Origin: Panonychus citri
Taxonomy: Eukaryota; Arthropoda; Arachnida; Trombidiformes; Tetranychidae
Assembly (NCBI RefSeq): GCF_014898815.1
Contig: NW_026515440.1
Coordinates: forward strand, 19,927 to 83,926
Length of the DNA: 64,000 nt
Direction of reading: 5' to 3'
Numbering within the stretch: the first letter of the stretch is position 1; each line of letters starts with the position of its first letter. This document shows positions 19,670-30,437 of this stretch, piece after piece. The notes below the pieces were generated by a model. It ran no database searches, was not told the DNA's origin, and saw only the letters and a program-made list of their open reading frames with translations. Both the position numbers and the translations under genes were made by a program.

Positions 19670-20305
19670 CAGCATTTCTCAGTGACTTTCGCCGAGTTCC
19701 CAACTAATTAGCCGAGTTCTCATTTGGTTTAGTCAATCCGATAGATGGCACATTTTTTCACGATGAGTTTTCATTGACTTTCGTAAGTTCCCAATTCATT
19801 TGGTCAAGTTCCCGATGAGTTTAGTCAATTAGCCTTTACATTGAGTAAAAAATTAAACTTTTTCATTTAAATTCATTTTTAATTATTTTTTCAACTTTTA
19901 ATTTGATTATTAGCATAAATCTTCGGCATTTATTGTTGAGATTCGATCAATTTTTGAATATGGTGCATAAAGAAAAAAGATGCAAATACCTTGGAGAAGA
20001 GATAAAATTAATCATATTCAAAAATTGATCGAATCTCAACAATAAATGCCGAAGATTTATGCTAATAATCAAATTAAAAGTTGAAAAAATAATTAAAAAT
20101 GAATTTAAATGAAAAAGTTTAATTTTTTACTCAATGTAAAGGCTAATTGACTAAACTCATCGGGAACTTGACCAAATGAATTGGGAACTTACGAAAGTCA
20201 ATGAAAACTCATCGTGAAAAAATGTGCCATCTATCGGATTGACTAAACCAAATGAGAACTCGGCTAATTAGTTGGGAACTCGGCGAAAGTCACTGAGAAA
20301 TGCTG
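19670..20305. mobile_element. Fold-back element: perfect 293-bp inverted repeat, 50-bp loop, TA flanks
   Basis: The left arm (19670-19962) is the exact reverse complement of the right arm (20013-20305); I found no mismatch. The loop is 19963-20012. The ends begin CAGCATTTCTCAGTG and are flanked by TA on each side (19668-19669, 20306-20307), as for Tc1/mariner-type MITEs. Each arm contains a diverged internal duplication of about 50 bases (ACTTTCG...GAGTTCCC...TTTAGTCAAT). It has no coding capacity. A transcript would fold into a very long perfect duplex. Confidence 0.93.
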
Positions 20306-20612
20306 TAACTCTCAATATTATTGAGAATTCTCGTGCTTTTTATCATCATTGAGAATTAACTATAAATTAATGGTCTAAGGAAAATGATTATGATTGTTAT
20401 TATTGAATTTATTTGAATAATCACGTTGTCGGAGTCACATTTCATTATTGTTCTGAGTCTATAAGGAAATATTAAAGTTATTCTTATAACAGCAAACTGA
20501 CAATATAAAATAATAATTTCACTTCAATGAACGAGAATTTTCAATTCTTATGGTTATATTGTTTATGGTCATTTAGGAGAAACCAAGGTTTCGATACCAT
20601 GATGAAATTTTC

Positions 20613-22040
20613 TCATACACCTATGGTGGAACACATGAGTAGATATATTCCAGTACATTCCAATAAGAACTATTAATAAAAAGAAAAGAAATCTTTAAAT
20701 GACCAGAATCATTGACCCATCAGAGGAATGGATATAATTTCAAATGCTCGTATCGATACTTACGATTAAAGAGAAATTATTACAGATCAAAATATCTCCA
20801 TTTAAGTATAAACCAAGGTTTCGATATGATAATCGTTCCAAAACTTCAAGCCTCTGAATTATAATAAACTTTGTATATAAGAAATTTGAATAACCATCAA
20901 CAAGAAGCTTTTACCTTTAGCATCAAGGAAATGTCTTGACATTTACCAGTCGATAGATTGTAGACCATTGAATGAATTATCTTCCCCTGTAGATGAAAAT
21001 TGAAACATCAACTAATAAATTTCTAAGAATCTTTCTAAGGTAATACAAACTTTTCTAGCAATAAACGAACATAGATAACAATAGAAAAGGATAGTGCATG
21101 GTCCAGTGATTGAATACACTCGTATCAAAATATTTATCACAATATTATTGAAAGTGTATTGTGAACCAGAGTAGATTAACAGAACAGCCGAAATGGAAAT
21201 GAACGAGAAAAAGTGTAAAGTAGGTAAATAAATTTGATGATTAAAAGAATCCATCCAATTATTGAGCTTTTGAAGTTCGAAGAGCCAAACTTTCTGAACT
21301 TTAGTGAATCTCAATCGATTATCAAAAATGGTCGTTAATGAAGCTAATCGACAATAAGTAAAAAGTACTGTCAGAAACCAATGTAAGAAAACCCACCTCG
21401 AACTGTATAAAGCAAAATGTGCAAAATAATAAATTATGCAAATGAAAAATAACTGTAAACAAAAAGTGTTTGCATCTTTCGTCTTTGTCGCAATGATTAC
21501 TAGATTAGAGAAAAGGTTAATAGATATTGCAAATCTGCTGTAAAATACATAGAATCTGATTCCCTTGATATACCAGGTCAGAATTAGATTATCATAATGA
21601 TCTGAAAGATGTAGTTCTCTCCTTGAAGATTGCCTTCCCTTTAAATAGCTCACTAGTTGGTTTACGAATGGCTCTTTAACGAAATTGTTGAGAATAATAT
21701 TATAAATGTTGAATGGTATTAATACACAGGCAATTAAGAAATAGATAAAATTAACAAATGCTCGGGCTTCGAAGGAAACTAAAAAATCGCCAAGGATAAA
21801 CTGAACCGTTTTATTATCCGTTACAATAAGGATTACAGAGCGAACAGTTAAAATTAGATTTATAATAACTATAAGATAACAAATTAATCGATGATTTTTA
21901 TTAGTTGTTGATCTTTTAACGATGAACGTTGATTTCTCAATCGATTCAAGTCTCTTGAACGCATCATCTAAATCCTCTGGTCCATAATGTTTTGCAAATC
22001 TATTGACAAGCTGATTGATCTTATTGAAGATCATTTTCAT
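20613..22040 (-). CDS. Gustatory receptor (7-transmembrane chemoreceptor), four exons
   Basis: Join of 21051-22040, 20915-20986, 20764-20853 and 20613-20669 on the minus strand gives 402 residues. Exon 1 (330 codons) runs from ATG 22040, with an N-terminal cytoplasmic segment and about six hydrophobic helices. The last three small exons (24, 30 and 18 codons) were built from splice sites. All introns are short (64, 61 and 94 bases) and phase 0. Arthropod gustatory receptors characteristically have phase-0 introns near the C-terminus, and exon 3 has the expected pattern (LGLYLNGDILICNNFSLI). Length is normal. The first donor is GTTTGT, not GTAAGT. The product is expected in chemosensory neuron membranes; the ligand is unknown. 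A dead relative lies at 18800-19340, suggesting a local tandem family. Confidence 0.87.
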
Positions 22041-22534
22041 TTAGAACTTTATATTCAAGCTCAACTAGATTCAGATTAGAAAGATATTTATACTTGAATT
22101 TTTCAATTCCAAAATATCAATTCAATTGGACTGAAATCTTGAGAAAAATCTACAACCAACATCATATTGATTTTTAAACTAATCGTCTTTCAATATCTTT
22201 TTTATTTATTAAATCAATCATCATAATTACCGATAGCATTAAAAAAATCAGATGAATTATCCATGCAAATATTAAATTATACACTCAAAGCGAATGAACT
22301 TCCGGCAGTATTACATTAGTATATCATTAGCTCAGAAAGAGTGACAACAATTTATCAATCAATTCAATAGTAAATTTGAATATCTTGAGTAATATATTAT
22401 TGCGAAATAAATAAATAAATGATTTTCGTTAATCTGAGAAATAGAAAATCGAAATAAAATTTTCAACTGTGTTGCAATTGTTCATTGGGAAATAAATCTA
22501 TCGATCTAATTGAGAATACTATCAATATTCAGTG
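22041..22534. other. Upstream flank of the receptor gene
   Basis: AT-rich sequence between the receptor start and the RAD54-like pseudogene. No gene or repeat is supported. It presumably includes the receptor promoter. Confidence 0.4.
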
Positions 22535-23425
22535 ATGGAGCCCTTTAGACTTCGTTTTGAGTTTATCATGTTCATTATATTCTGGTGGTGAATAGAGAAT
22601 CAGAGCATTATCATTATTATTATTTGAGAGAGGAATTGGCACTTCCTTTAGCTTCCTTATTGCTGAGGTTAAAGACAGTTTTCGATTCAATGAATTTTTG
22701 TAGAGATTTTCTTGTAGACATGAAAAGCAACAACAACGATAAGTTCGATTTTCGAAAGTAAATCAAAATAATGTCTACCATACATTGTATCATGTACAAT
22801 GTATCATACATTTTTGCACAAACGAAATTAGTTCTTCCAATCTCTCTTTACCCAGTTCATTATCTTTTTCTGAAGTTGTGGCATCATGGCCACGAAGAAT
22901 TGGATTCTCATATTTCTTTTTGAAGTCTTGAGCTGTTCCAAAAATATCTTGATTGACGAAACGAACCAAATTGAAATATTCCAATAGATCGTTTTGAATC
23001 GGTGTACCCGACAAGAGGACACTTCTTTTAGAGTTTGAAGTGTTCAAGGTAGTATAAGTTTGACTTTTCCATGTTTTTCAATTGATGACCTTCATCACAA
23101 AGTGTCAGACCCATTTCACTAAAGAGAATTAGTATGAAGACAAAACTTTTATACGAAAATATCTAAACTAGAATCACACAACGTAGACCACTTGGATTGA
23201 TGAACATTCTTAAATTTGTGTCGACATCTTCTTTAGAACCGTTATCAACAGCGTAAGCATTTAACCGTCCATTCAACCATTTGTTTATCGAGTACCAAAC
23301 TACTTGGACAAATTATCATAGTGTTTTTGATTATTGATTCAGCCTTTGGTCGTAAGAGAGTCCACACCAGTGTGATACATTTGCATGAGTTTTATCCGAA
23401 CCCATTTCATCGGCCATGATTTAGC
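22535..23425 (-). pseudogene. RAD54L: RAD54-like SWI2/SNF2 helicase fragment
   Basis: Reading right to left on the minus strand are these pieces. MADEMGSDKTH is helicase motif I, where the usual G-x-GKT is changed to GSDKT. A diverged PSSLV...VWYSINKWLNGRL block follows, then LTLCDEGHQLKN (motif II, DEGH) and LLSGTPIQNDLLEYFNLVRF (motif III, 22790-23047). LSLTSAIRKLKE comes near 22650. The pieces lie in different frames, with a break between the DEGH and SGTPIQ parts. An intron-like gap is still present before the DEGH piece, so this is a decayed gene duplicate and not a retrocopy. The second RecA lobe is absent. RAD54 acts with RAD51 in recombinational repair; this copy cannot be active. Confidence 0.85.
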
Positions 23426-23706
23426 TTATGTAAGAGACCCATTAAAAGCTAGTCATTGTTTTGTCACAATTTAATTGTTGTCATTAATTCATTTTTTCAA
23501 CAATTGAAAAATCAAATTAAATTACAATAATAGAGAAAGAGCAAATTAACAATTGTCTTAAAGTATCTCAACAATAGAAAAACAGTTAAGCCAAACTGTT
23601 AACTAATCCCTGTCCTTTGTGGGTGATTGGTTGTGTTTTAGTTTAATTATACAGTTGGTTGTGTTTAATTAACTGTAAGTTTAATTGGATTTTTTGCTCT
23701 GTGAAA

Positions 23707-24267
23707 ATGGTTCGAGTTGTTGGAAACGAAAAGGGCAAAGATAAGGAAGGAGGTAAAAGTAAAGGTAAGGGCAAAGGTAAATCCAAAGCCGAAAATGAAT
23801 CAAGTGATGAGTCTGAATTCGATGGAAGTATTGACCCTGCTAATATGTCCAATCCCCCTGAGGGTCAAGGTAAATTTTACGATTCTGGTTCATCAGATGA
23901 TGAAGATGATGATGCATCCATCGCTTCATCAAGTTCAAAAAAGAAAAAAGGTAAAAAAGGTCGAAGCCGAAGTCGAAGTGCCAGTCCAAATGCCAAAAAA
24001 CAGAAAAAGGACACCGGTTCAATAGATAGTAATGAAGATGAATTCGCGGAAGATGATGAAATTTTCAAATCTAAAGGTAAAAGTGGCAAAACTCGCGGTG
24101 GTACTTCCTCTCGTGGTCGAGGTCGAGGTGGTTCTCGTGGCCGAGGAAAAAGTGGTAAAGGTGGAAAAGCAGCACCAAAACCGGAAGAAAGTGAAGAGGG
24201 TGATGATGGTGAAGAAGAGAAAAAACCTGACCCAAAGGATAAAAAGGATAAAAAATCGAAAAAATAA
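23707..24267 (+). CDS. Highly charged nuclear-type protein with RGG/RS-like tracts, unrecognised
   Basis: 186 residues from ATG 23707 (context gaaaATGg). A frame extension 16 codons upstream has no better start. Segments in order: a Lys/Gly repeat (KGKGKGK), an acidic Ser-rich part (ESSDESEFDGS, then SGSSDDEDDDAS), a basic KKKKGKKGRSRSRSAS, a second acidic part, an RGRGRGGSRGRG box near 140-155, and a Lys-rich tail. There are no folded domains or membrane segments. Such composition is typical of chromatin- or RNA-associated disordered proteins. I do not recognise the family. Single exon. AATAAA at 24457 gives a plausible 3' end. Confidence 0.75.
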   Translation: MVRVVGNEKGKDKEGGKSKGKGKGKSKAENESSDESEFDGSIDPANMSNPPEGQGKFYDSGSSDDEDDDASIASSSSKKKKGKKGRSRSRSASPNAKKQKKDTGSIDSNEDEFAEDDEIFKSKGKSGKTRGGTSSRGRGRGGSRGRGKSGKGGKAAPKPEESEEGDDGEEEKKPDPKDKKDKKSKK

Positions 24268-25067
24268 TCAATCCAATTCTCGAGTAGAACACGAAAAAAA
24301 ATCCCAATTACCGTTATTCCAATCATGAAATTCAATTATAATCATCAATCTTTTTCTTTCTCAATTTTACTCCAATAACTTTTCATCTATTCCTCTGTTT
24401 ACTATCATTATATTTACTTATGATTAGATTATATCTTTCATCTTTATTATTAATGAAATAAAATGATCTAATTTGTTAACACCTTATTGATTATTGATTC
24501 CTTTATGAATTTAATACCGTTTCTTATTAGGCTTCATTCTCGTTAATCTTAATCACAATAAACCATCAACATGACAATTTCCCCTTTTATATATCACCAA
24601 ATGTCCTACATTTATCGTAATGATTAAAGTAATCATGTTATTAACTGTAAGAGAGACAATTTAATTGATAACGAGGTTTCCCTTGGATTTTATCAATTTG
24701 TCTTAATTTTATTACATTGACAATCTGATCACCAATTCAATTGTGAGTCTTATTAACTACGATTGTAAATGAAGCATTATTTTAATGTCTATTTATTTTC
24801 AGCAACAATTAAATTTACCGTTAATTTGTTCATCATTTTTGATTTTCTAAATCAAATATCACCCTGATATCTAAAAGTTTTGGATAATCAATTTCTGTTA
24901 ATTCAGTGTCGACTTAATCATCATCAATGGTTACTATCGATTTAATCAATCACTTAATTGTTTTGCGAGTTATGAAATCATAGAAATGTTTACCGAATCA
25001 TTTTGATTAATGTATTAGTGTATTGTTTGCCACAGTTTTAATTAGTGTTGTTAATTGTTTGAAAATC
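24268..25067. other. 3' UTR of the charged-protein gene and upstream region of the TRAF-like gene
   Basis: AATAAA lies at 24457-24462, about 190 bases after the stop codon. The rest to 25067 is AT-rich, with no feature other than the presumed TRAF-like promoter and 5' UTR. Confidence 0.45.
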
Positions 25068-28000
25068 ATGGAGACATTGGCTGGTTTTGATGGAGTTTCA
25101 ATTGATCGTGTCCAGTTTGTTGATCTTTATCCCGAAAATTTCAAATGTGACCAATGTGGACTATTAGTTAAATTGATTGTTAAAACATCAGCTCCATTTA
25201 AATTAACAGAAAATGGATTTGAAGATTCATCTCTTAATCCACCTTCACGTCCAAGGTGTGGTCATAAGTTTTGTAATCCATGTTTTAATTCAATCTCATC
25301 TGATGGTCGACTCTTAAAGTGTCCAATCGACTCGTTAATTGTTCCCAAAAAAGAGGTGAGTTAATTTAATCTAACGGTTAATCTTTACCAGATTAATTAA
25401 ACATGTGAAAAACTTGATTCGGTAAAAGTTATCGAATCCATTAGATTGATCCAATTAGACAATTAGGTATTGAAAATTGTCCATTAATTGTGATCATTTA
25501 AAACAAAATGGAAAATATTAATTGTTGAGAATTAATCATCCATCTAATCTGCAATCATCTTAATTAATTACTCTACAATCTAAACACTTGTAACATAAGG
25601 ATATTATTTATCAACCATTTTCATTTAATGAGGGTAATATTTTGTGTGATTAAATTTAATTGTTGAACATCAATCATATTGATTGTTTGAGTAGATTTTG
25701 ATTTCTTTGTTTGGTAAAATTCAACATCAGCAAAAATTATTACAATCAGAACAATCAGTTTATCCGTAATTAGTGATTGATTGAGTTACATTTACGATGA
25801 TAATTATGATTATCATTATTATCGTTTATTAATTATTACACTTTTTTAGTATTTATAACATTATGTATATGTTGATGATGATGATGAATAGATGAATGGA
25901 AGTGATCGTGATATTGATTTTACAACATTAATTAGATCACTAATTAAGGAAATATTATGTGAATGATCTTACAAGGGATTGTAATGAAAAAAGGAAGTGT
26001 CAATTGAGAGAATCAGTCATGACAATTGAAGTTTGTGCTTTTGTCATGGATAATTTAACTAATAATAATTCAAATGTTGATATAAATGAGATGAAAAGTC
26101 TGAATATGAAAAATAGTAACGTTTCGTTATAATCTTAGAGGGTCAGAGGTTAAATTATCTTCATGTTGGTCAGTGGTCCGAGAATCTCGATGTGGTGTAA
26201 AGTTAATTTCAATGGTTTCATTGTTGAAACGTAGGATTGGAGGTCGATCTCCGTTAGGTTTTGGTGTACTTTTAAGAGCCGTTTCATTGACCATTGACAT
26301 GTCCCATCCTGATTTAGGGATAGATTGTGTTGTCTCATCGGGTTCGGCTATTCGAACTGTCCTTTTATTGGCATTGGATGATAATCGCTTGGCTTTAGCT
26401 TTGGCATGGCTTCTCCATAAAAGATATTCAAGAATTAAACTTCTCAGAGAGATGATTATTCCTAGAACATTTTTCACGATGAAAATTGAAAGGGATCGAT
26501 CATAGGCAGCGGCAAGGTGAATACGAATAAACAAATAAGGGATATTAACGTTGAAAAGACGGATGAAATGGACAAATACATTGGTACCATAAATGTGTCT
26601 CTCTGGATGATTTCGGATAACTGTTTCCTCTGCTTGACTTTTCTTATGTAACTTTGAAAGTTGATAAATACCAAGAGTTGGATAGACAACGTTAAGAGAT
26701 CCTAAGGCAACTATGGTGTAGATCAGTGGTTTAGATATATGAGGTAAATGGATAACTTGTTTGGTTATCGGGTCGATATCGGGTGTAACTAGTTCAAGGA
26801 AAAAGATGAGATCGAAAATTTCAAAGGTTGTATGGCCGATAAGTTCATCTGTTAATGTCTTTGACCAGCTACGGTGAACTTCATCTTCCAAATTTTTATG
26901 AACTTCAATCCAGAGTAAAAAGATTAGAGCAGTACAGGCGAGAGCAACTTCAAACAATTTAGATCCAAATCGAGCAGTATCATCGCCAGAGGTCATTTTG
27001 ATTAGAACATCGTTGGTGAAGAAGATGAAAATTTTGAAAACCAAAACAATTGAATAGAGAAACCAAGAGATATAACTTAAGGGTAGAACACCCATTGTAC
27101 GGGGTAACCTGGTACCGAAAAGTTGTTGGCCTGTTCTTGCCTGAGGGCACAGAGAACCATAGGTATTGATGTTAATTGTTGAGACTGTTGGATCACCACC
27201 ACCACCAGCGGAAGGTTGTTTTTGCATCATCCAACTGGAATAATGTCTTTTAGCCATTACAATGGCGATGATGAACAAAACCATGATCATAACATCAATT
27301 AGAAATAGAAAATACCAGCCAACGGCTCCTCTACTATAGTAAATGATATAATAATCAAGAAAAAAGCTTTGAAGACAAAGGGCAATCGCCAGGGCAAGAC
27401 CTTCAAGAATTTTCCATGATTGTAACCAGCAAATGATACAAATTGCTTTTCCATTGTTGAATAAATGTTCCAAACTAGTGGCAATATCTTCCCTTCTGAT
27501 ACCATCTACATCACTTTCACTACAAGCACCATTACAATGGTGATGGTGATTCCGAAGACTTGAATGGGAACTTGTCCGGGAAAGATTCATCTTTCAATTG
27601 GATTCCAATAATTCTGAGGAAAAACAAAAGAGAAAAACAATCAAACTAAACAACAGAATAACATTAACAATTAGCAAGTAAACTCTTACCTTTTAAATAG
27701 ATGAGGAAATAAATGATGATAAAATGAGAATAGAAAAGTTTACAGAGAGATAAACAGAGAGAGAGAGAGAGAGAGAAAAAACTTTTAGGGTGAGACCACT
27801 TGAAGAATGAGATTGAATTAATCTTCCTCTAAACAACAGTAAACATTGGATACATGGCAATAGATTGCAAGTGGAAAAAGGAGGAAAACATTAAATCCAT
27901 AAATTGGTCTAATTGTGATAAACAACAATTAACAGCAACAAGTAAATGAAACAATAAGAGGTTCAAGTTAATCTAGTTAACAACAGAAAAATTAATCAAC

Positions 28001-29595
28001 AAGTGACTCAACACTCGATGGGCGTTTACGTTTCCATGGTTACCAAACATATGGACCAAATTGTTTACACATTCAACTCGATTCTCTAATTGGATTAGTG
28101 TTTTAATTGTTATTCATCTAATTTAATTAGTCTCGTAGAATGTTAATTAATTATATTCGATTGTTTTGTTCTGTGGCATCCATTTCATGGAACTTTGTTT
28201 TTTCTTGTTCTCTTCTATTCTCTCTGAAAATCATTTGATATTTACTTTATTTTCTGATGACAATTAGAAACTGTTTCTTATTATCCAGTGAATTTGATTA
28301 GTGATTAAATAGGTAATTTGTTCAACAATCTAAAGTTGAATTAAACTTAAATTGGATAAATATTTCATCATTTTCAATGTGATTCTTTGATTTTGTTTAC
28401 ATTTTTCTTTCTTTCTTTTTAATTTCTTTCTAATTGTTGGTGGAAATGTTTTCTTTTGATCATTGAAATTTCTAGTTTACTGAGGATCGATTGGATTCTG
28501 AGACCATTTTGGATAAAGATGTTTACTGTTCATATCGAAGTCGTGGTTGTAAAAAGACCTGTCGCTTGAGAGATTTAAAAGTAAGCTAATTAGTGTCGAA
28601 ATCTATTCTGACAATTAACTAACTATTGTGATATTTAGTTAACATTGACTAATATTGAATTTTCTTGTCTCTCTTTTTGTTTCTGTTAGGATCACATGAG
28701 AACTTGTGTCTATGGGGTAATTAACTGTCCACTTAAGTGTGGAGAGGGAATCGTAATTAAAAAGCTTCCATCTCATATGGCAATGGAGTGTCCAAGACGA
28801 ACAATTAGTTGCTCATTCTGTGAAGATGATATTCCATTACAATCAAAAAAAGATCACGAATCTAATTGTTCCCGTCGACCTACAATTTGTACCTATTGTA
28901 AGCGTAAAATGGCCTTTGGAGATTTGAGGAAACACTATGACATTTGTCCAGGTAAACCAAGAACCTGTAGATTAACACCAATGGGATGTAAATTTGTGGT
29001 AAGTTAATTGTAATTTAGATAATCAATTACGATTATTGATTAATCAACTTTTCTCTCTCTCTCTCCAAATCAAAGGGAACCAAAGATGAAATTGAACAAC
29101 ATGAATCAATCTGGAAAATTCATGTCGATCCAATAGTTAAATATTTCTCAAGTAGAAATGATAATTACTCAGTAAGTTAATCAAACTTGTAATTAAACTA
29201 AATTCTAATAGTCTATTCAACTATTATTTCCACAATTGAATTAAGGATGACCTTAAATTACGAGTTAATGATACACTGACCGTAGTAAAGGAATTGAATG
29301 AAGAAAATAAAACATTAAAACGAAGTTTGGAAAAATTATCATTCCAATTGCAAACAATTATCGGAGACAATTCAATCTTAAAGGAGACAATTAACAAGAT
29401 GGAATTAAAATTTCAAGCAACAATCGAATCGATGACAGATGAACAAAAGTTTCTACTCGACGAAATTCAGGTTTGTTTCAAACTTCGAAACTAAACAAAA
29501 ACTTTTCGAAAAACTTTTAAATTGACTAATCACCTTTTCTTAATTGTTTGCAGCGTTTGAAAGATATCGTAATCATTGGAGAATCATCCGTATAA
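25068..29595 (+). CDS. TRAF-like RING and zinc-finger protein, six exons, no MATH domain
   Basis: Join of 25068-25355, 28476-28580, 28690-28998, 29076-29171, 29246-29470 and 29554-29595 gives 354 residues, with every intron in phase 0 and GT-AG. Exon 1 holds a RING finger: CX2C, then RCGHKFCNPC, then CPID, where Asp replaces the last Cys as in TRAF6. Exons 2-3 hold TRAF-type zinc fingers (MECPRRTISCSFC, NCSRRPTICTYC, HYDICPGKPRTC). Exons 4-6 are helical, with a coiled-coil pattern (LNEENKTLKRSLEKLSFQL). The protein then ends without the C-terminal MATH (TRAF-C) domain that binds receptors. RING TRAFs act as ubiquitin ligases in immune and stress signalling. The missing MATH domain may make this an inhibitory or receptor-independent form. 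Its tail is duplicated at 34811-35084. Confidence 0.88.
25356..28475 (+). other. Intron 1 of the TRAF-like gene (3.1 kb), with a nested gene
   Basis: Donor GTGAGT at 25356 and acceptor TTTCTAG ending 28475. It contains the whole TMEM121-family gene on the other strand. The remaining parts (25356-26126 and about 27780-28475) are AT-rich, with a GA run at 27756-27775 and no other feature. Confidence 0.8.
26127..27590 (-). CDS. TMEM121: TMEM121-family multi-pass membrane protein, nested on the opposite strand
   Basis: 487 residues in a single coding exon. A His/Ser-rich N-terminus is followed by about six or seven hydrophobic helices between residues 55 and 390 and a polar C-terminal tail. Blocks shared with vertebrate TMEM121 include WFLYSIVLVFKIFIFF, FEIFDLIFFLELVTPD and IFIVKNVLGIIISLRSLILE. 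Vertebrate members are about 320 residues; the extra length here is in the two ends. The molecular role of the family is poorly known. A 5' UTR intron is visible on the minus strand (donor at 27689, acceptor at 27614), so transcription starts above 27690. The gene lies wholly inside intron 1 of the TRAF-like gene, so the two transcripts are antisense. Confidence 0.82.
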   Translation of the reverse strand: MNLSRTSSHSSLRNHHHHCNGACSESDVDGIRREDIATSLEHLFNNGKAICIICWLQSWKILEGLALAIALCLQSFFLDYYIIYYSRGAVGWYFLFLIDVMIMVLFIIAIVMAKRHYSSWMMQKQPSAGGGGDPTVSTININTYGSLCPQARTGQQLFGTRLPRTMGVLPLSYISWFLYSIVLVFKIFIFFTNDVLIKMTSGDDTARFGSKLFEVALACTALIFLLWIEVHKNLEDEVHRSWSKTLTDELIGHTTFEIFDLIFFLELVTPDIDPITKQVIHLPHISKPLIYTIVALGSLNVVYPTLGIYQLSKLHKKSQAEETVIRNHPERHIYGTNVFVHFIRLFNVNIPYLFIRIHLAAAYDRSLSIFIVKNVLGIIISLRSLILEYLLWRSHAKAKAKRLSSNANKRTVRIAEPDETTQSIPKSGWDMSMVNETALKSTPKPNGDRPPILRFNNETIEINFTPHRDSRTTDQHEDNLTSDPLRL

Positions 29596-30407
29596 TTAAG
29601 ACAATCAATGGAACCATCGACATTAAATCAATTATTTCAAACCCAATCGAAAGATCAAAATTCGAGATACTTTCGATGCTTAATTGTTATGTTCAAAAAT
29701 AACATTTTTTACTTATTTTAATCCTTATAATTAACATTTTTCATCAACAACATGATTTTTGGTAATCATTTAAATAATTAACTATAAAAAAAAAATTTAA
29801 CGTTAAAGTTGATCAATGCATTAGAATTTTTCTTAAAAACTTAATTAGTAAAACTATTGATTATTTTTACAGTGGACAAGAATTAACTTTGCCTAAACTT
29901 TGGCATTTTACTTGTTTTGTTACATGAGCTTAATCTTGACCAACGATTGAAAATTAGCTAAAAATGGTTTGAAAAAAAAATTTGAATAGCCGCTAACAGC
30001 AAATCTTGCAGCTCGAAAATGTATAAACATCGTTTTTAATTGTCTCATATTGTCCATCTAATTTTTCCAAATTTAAACAAATCGATGGTTCCAATTTAAG
30101 TTGATTAATACAATATTTGTCTTGGATAAACTGACTGGTCGGAATACCTGGTGACATGAAACCAAGGGTGAAAAGAGCAAAATAAATGTCCAACCTGAGG
30201 AAAGAAAGAAATTCAATCAACTCTGAAAGAGATAATTTTGAAATCTTTTTGAAAATTTTCGACATTATCGACTAATTGTAGAGTTAATTTAGTTTTTAAT
30301 TGTAAACAAATGAAAAAAAGTCACATTAACAATCAAGAAGATCAACTAAATCACTTGTTGATTCTGTTTTTGGGAATAACAACATTCTCAATGTTACCAA
30401 GTTTTTC
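29322..30407. repeat. Segmental duplication, copy A (TRAF tail plus decayed transporter)
   Basis: Nearly identical to 34811-37563 apart from two deletions in this copy, each with short junction homology. One removes the equivalent of about 35482-36791 and the other that of about 36813-37169. It holds the true 3' end of the TRAF-like gene and a collapsed remnant of the SLC46-like gene. Confidence 0.93.
29995..30265 (-). pseudogene. SLC46-like transporter, collapsed copy
   Basis: The ATG and first 84 or so codons are almost identical to the intact gene at 35500-37420 (for example SLSELIEFLSFLRLDIYFAL). The frame then jumps at a TCGA microhomology to the last bases of exon 1, out of phase, and stops after SCKICC. 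Exon 2 is missing. It would encode only one membrane helix. Confidence 0.92.
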
Positions 30408-30437
30408 TTTTGGTCAGTTACGGTGGTGATCTTGAGT

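Noticed and set aside
20581..20826. A 16-base string AACCAAGGTTTCGATA present twice (20581 and 20811)
   Set aside because: One copy is in receptor exon 3 and the other just past the gene's end. No wider similarity was seen, so it was treated as a chance or very small duplication.
23877..24335. Minus-strand open frame across the charged-protein gene
   Set aside because: Low-complexity reverse complement of Lys/Asp/Gly codons. The plus-strand frame has the ATG context and polyadenylation signal.
26173..26505. Plus-strand open frame opposite the TMEM121-family gene
   Set aside because: Antisense shadow of conserved membrane-protein coding sequence.
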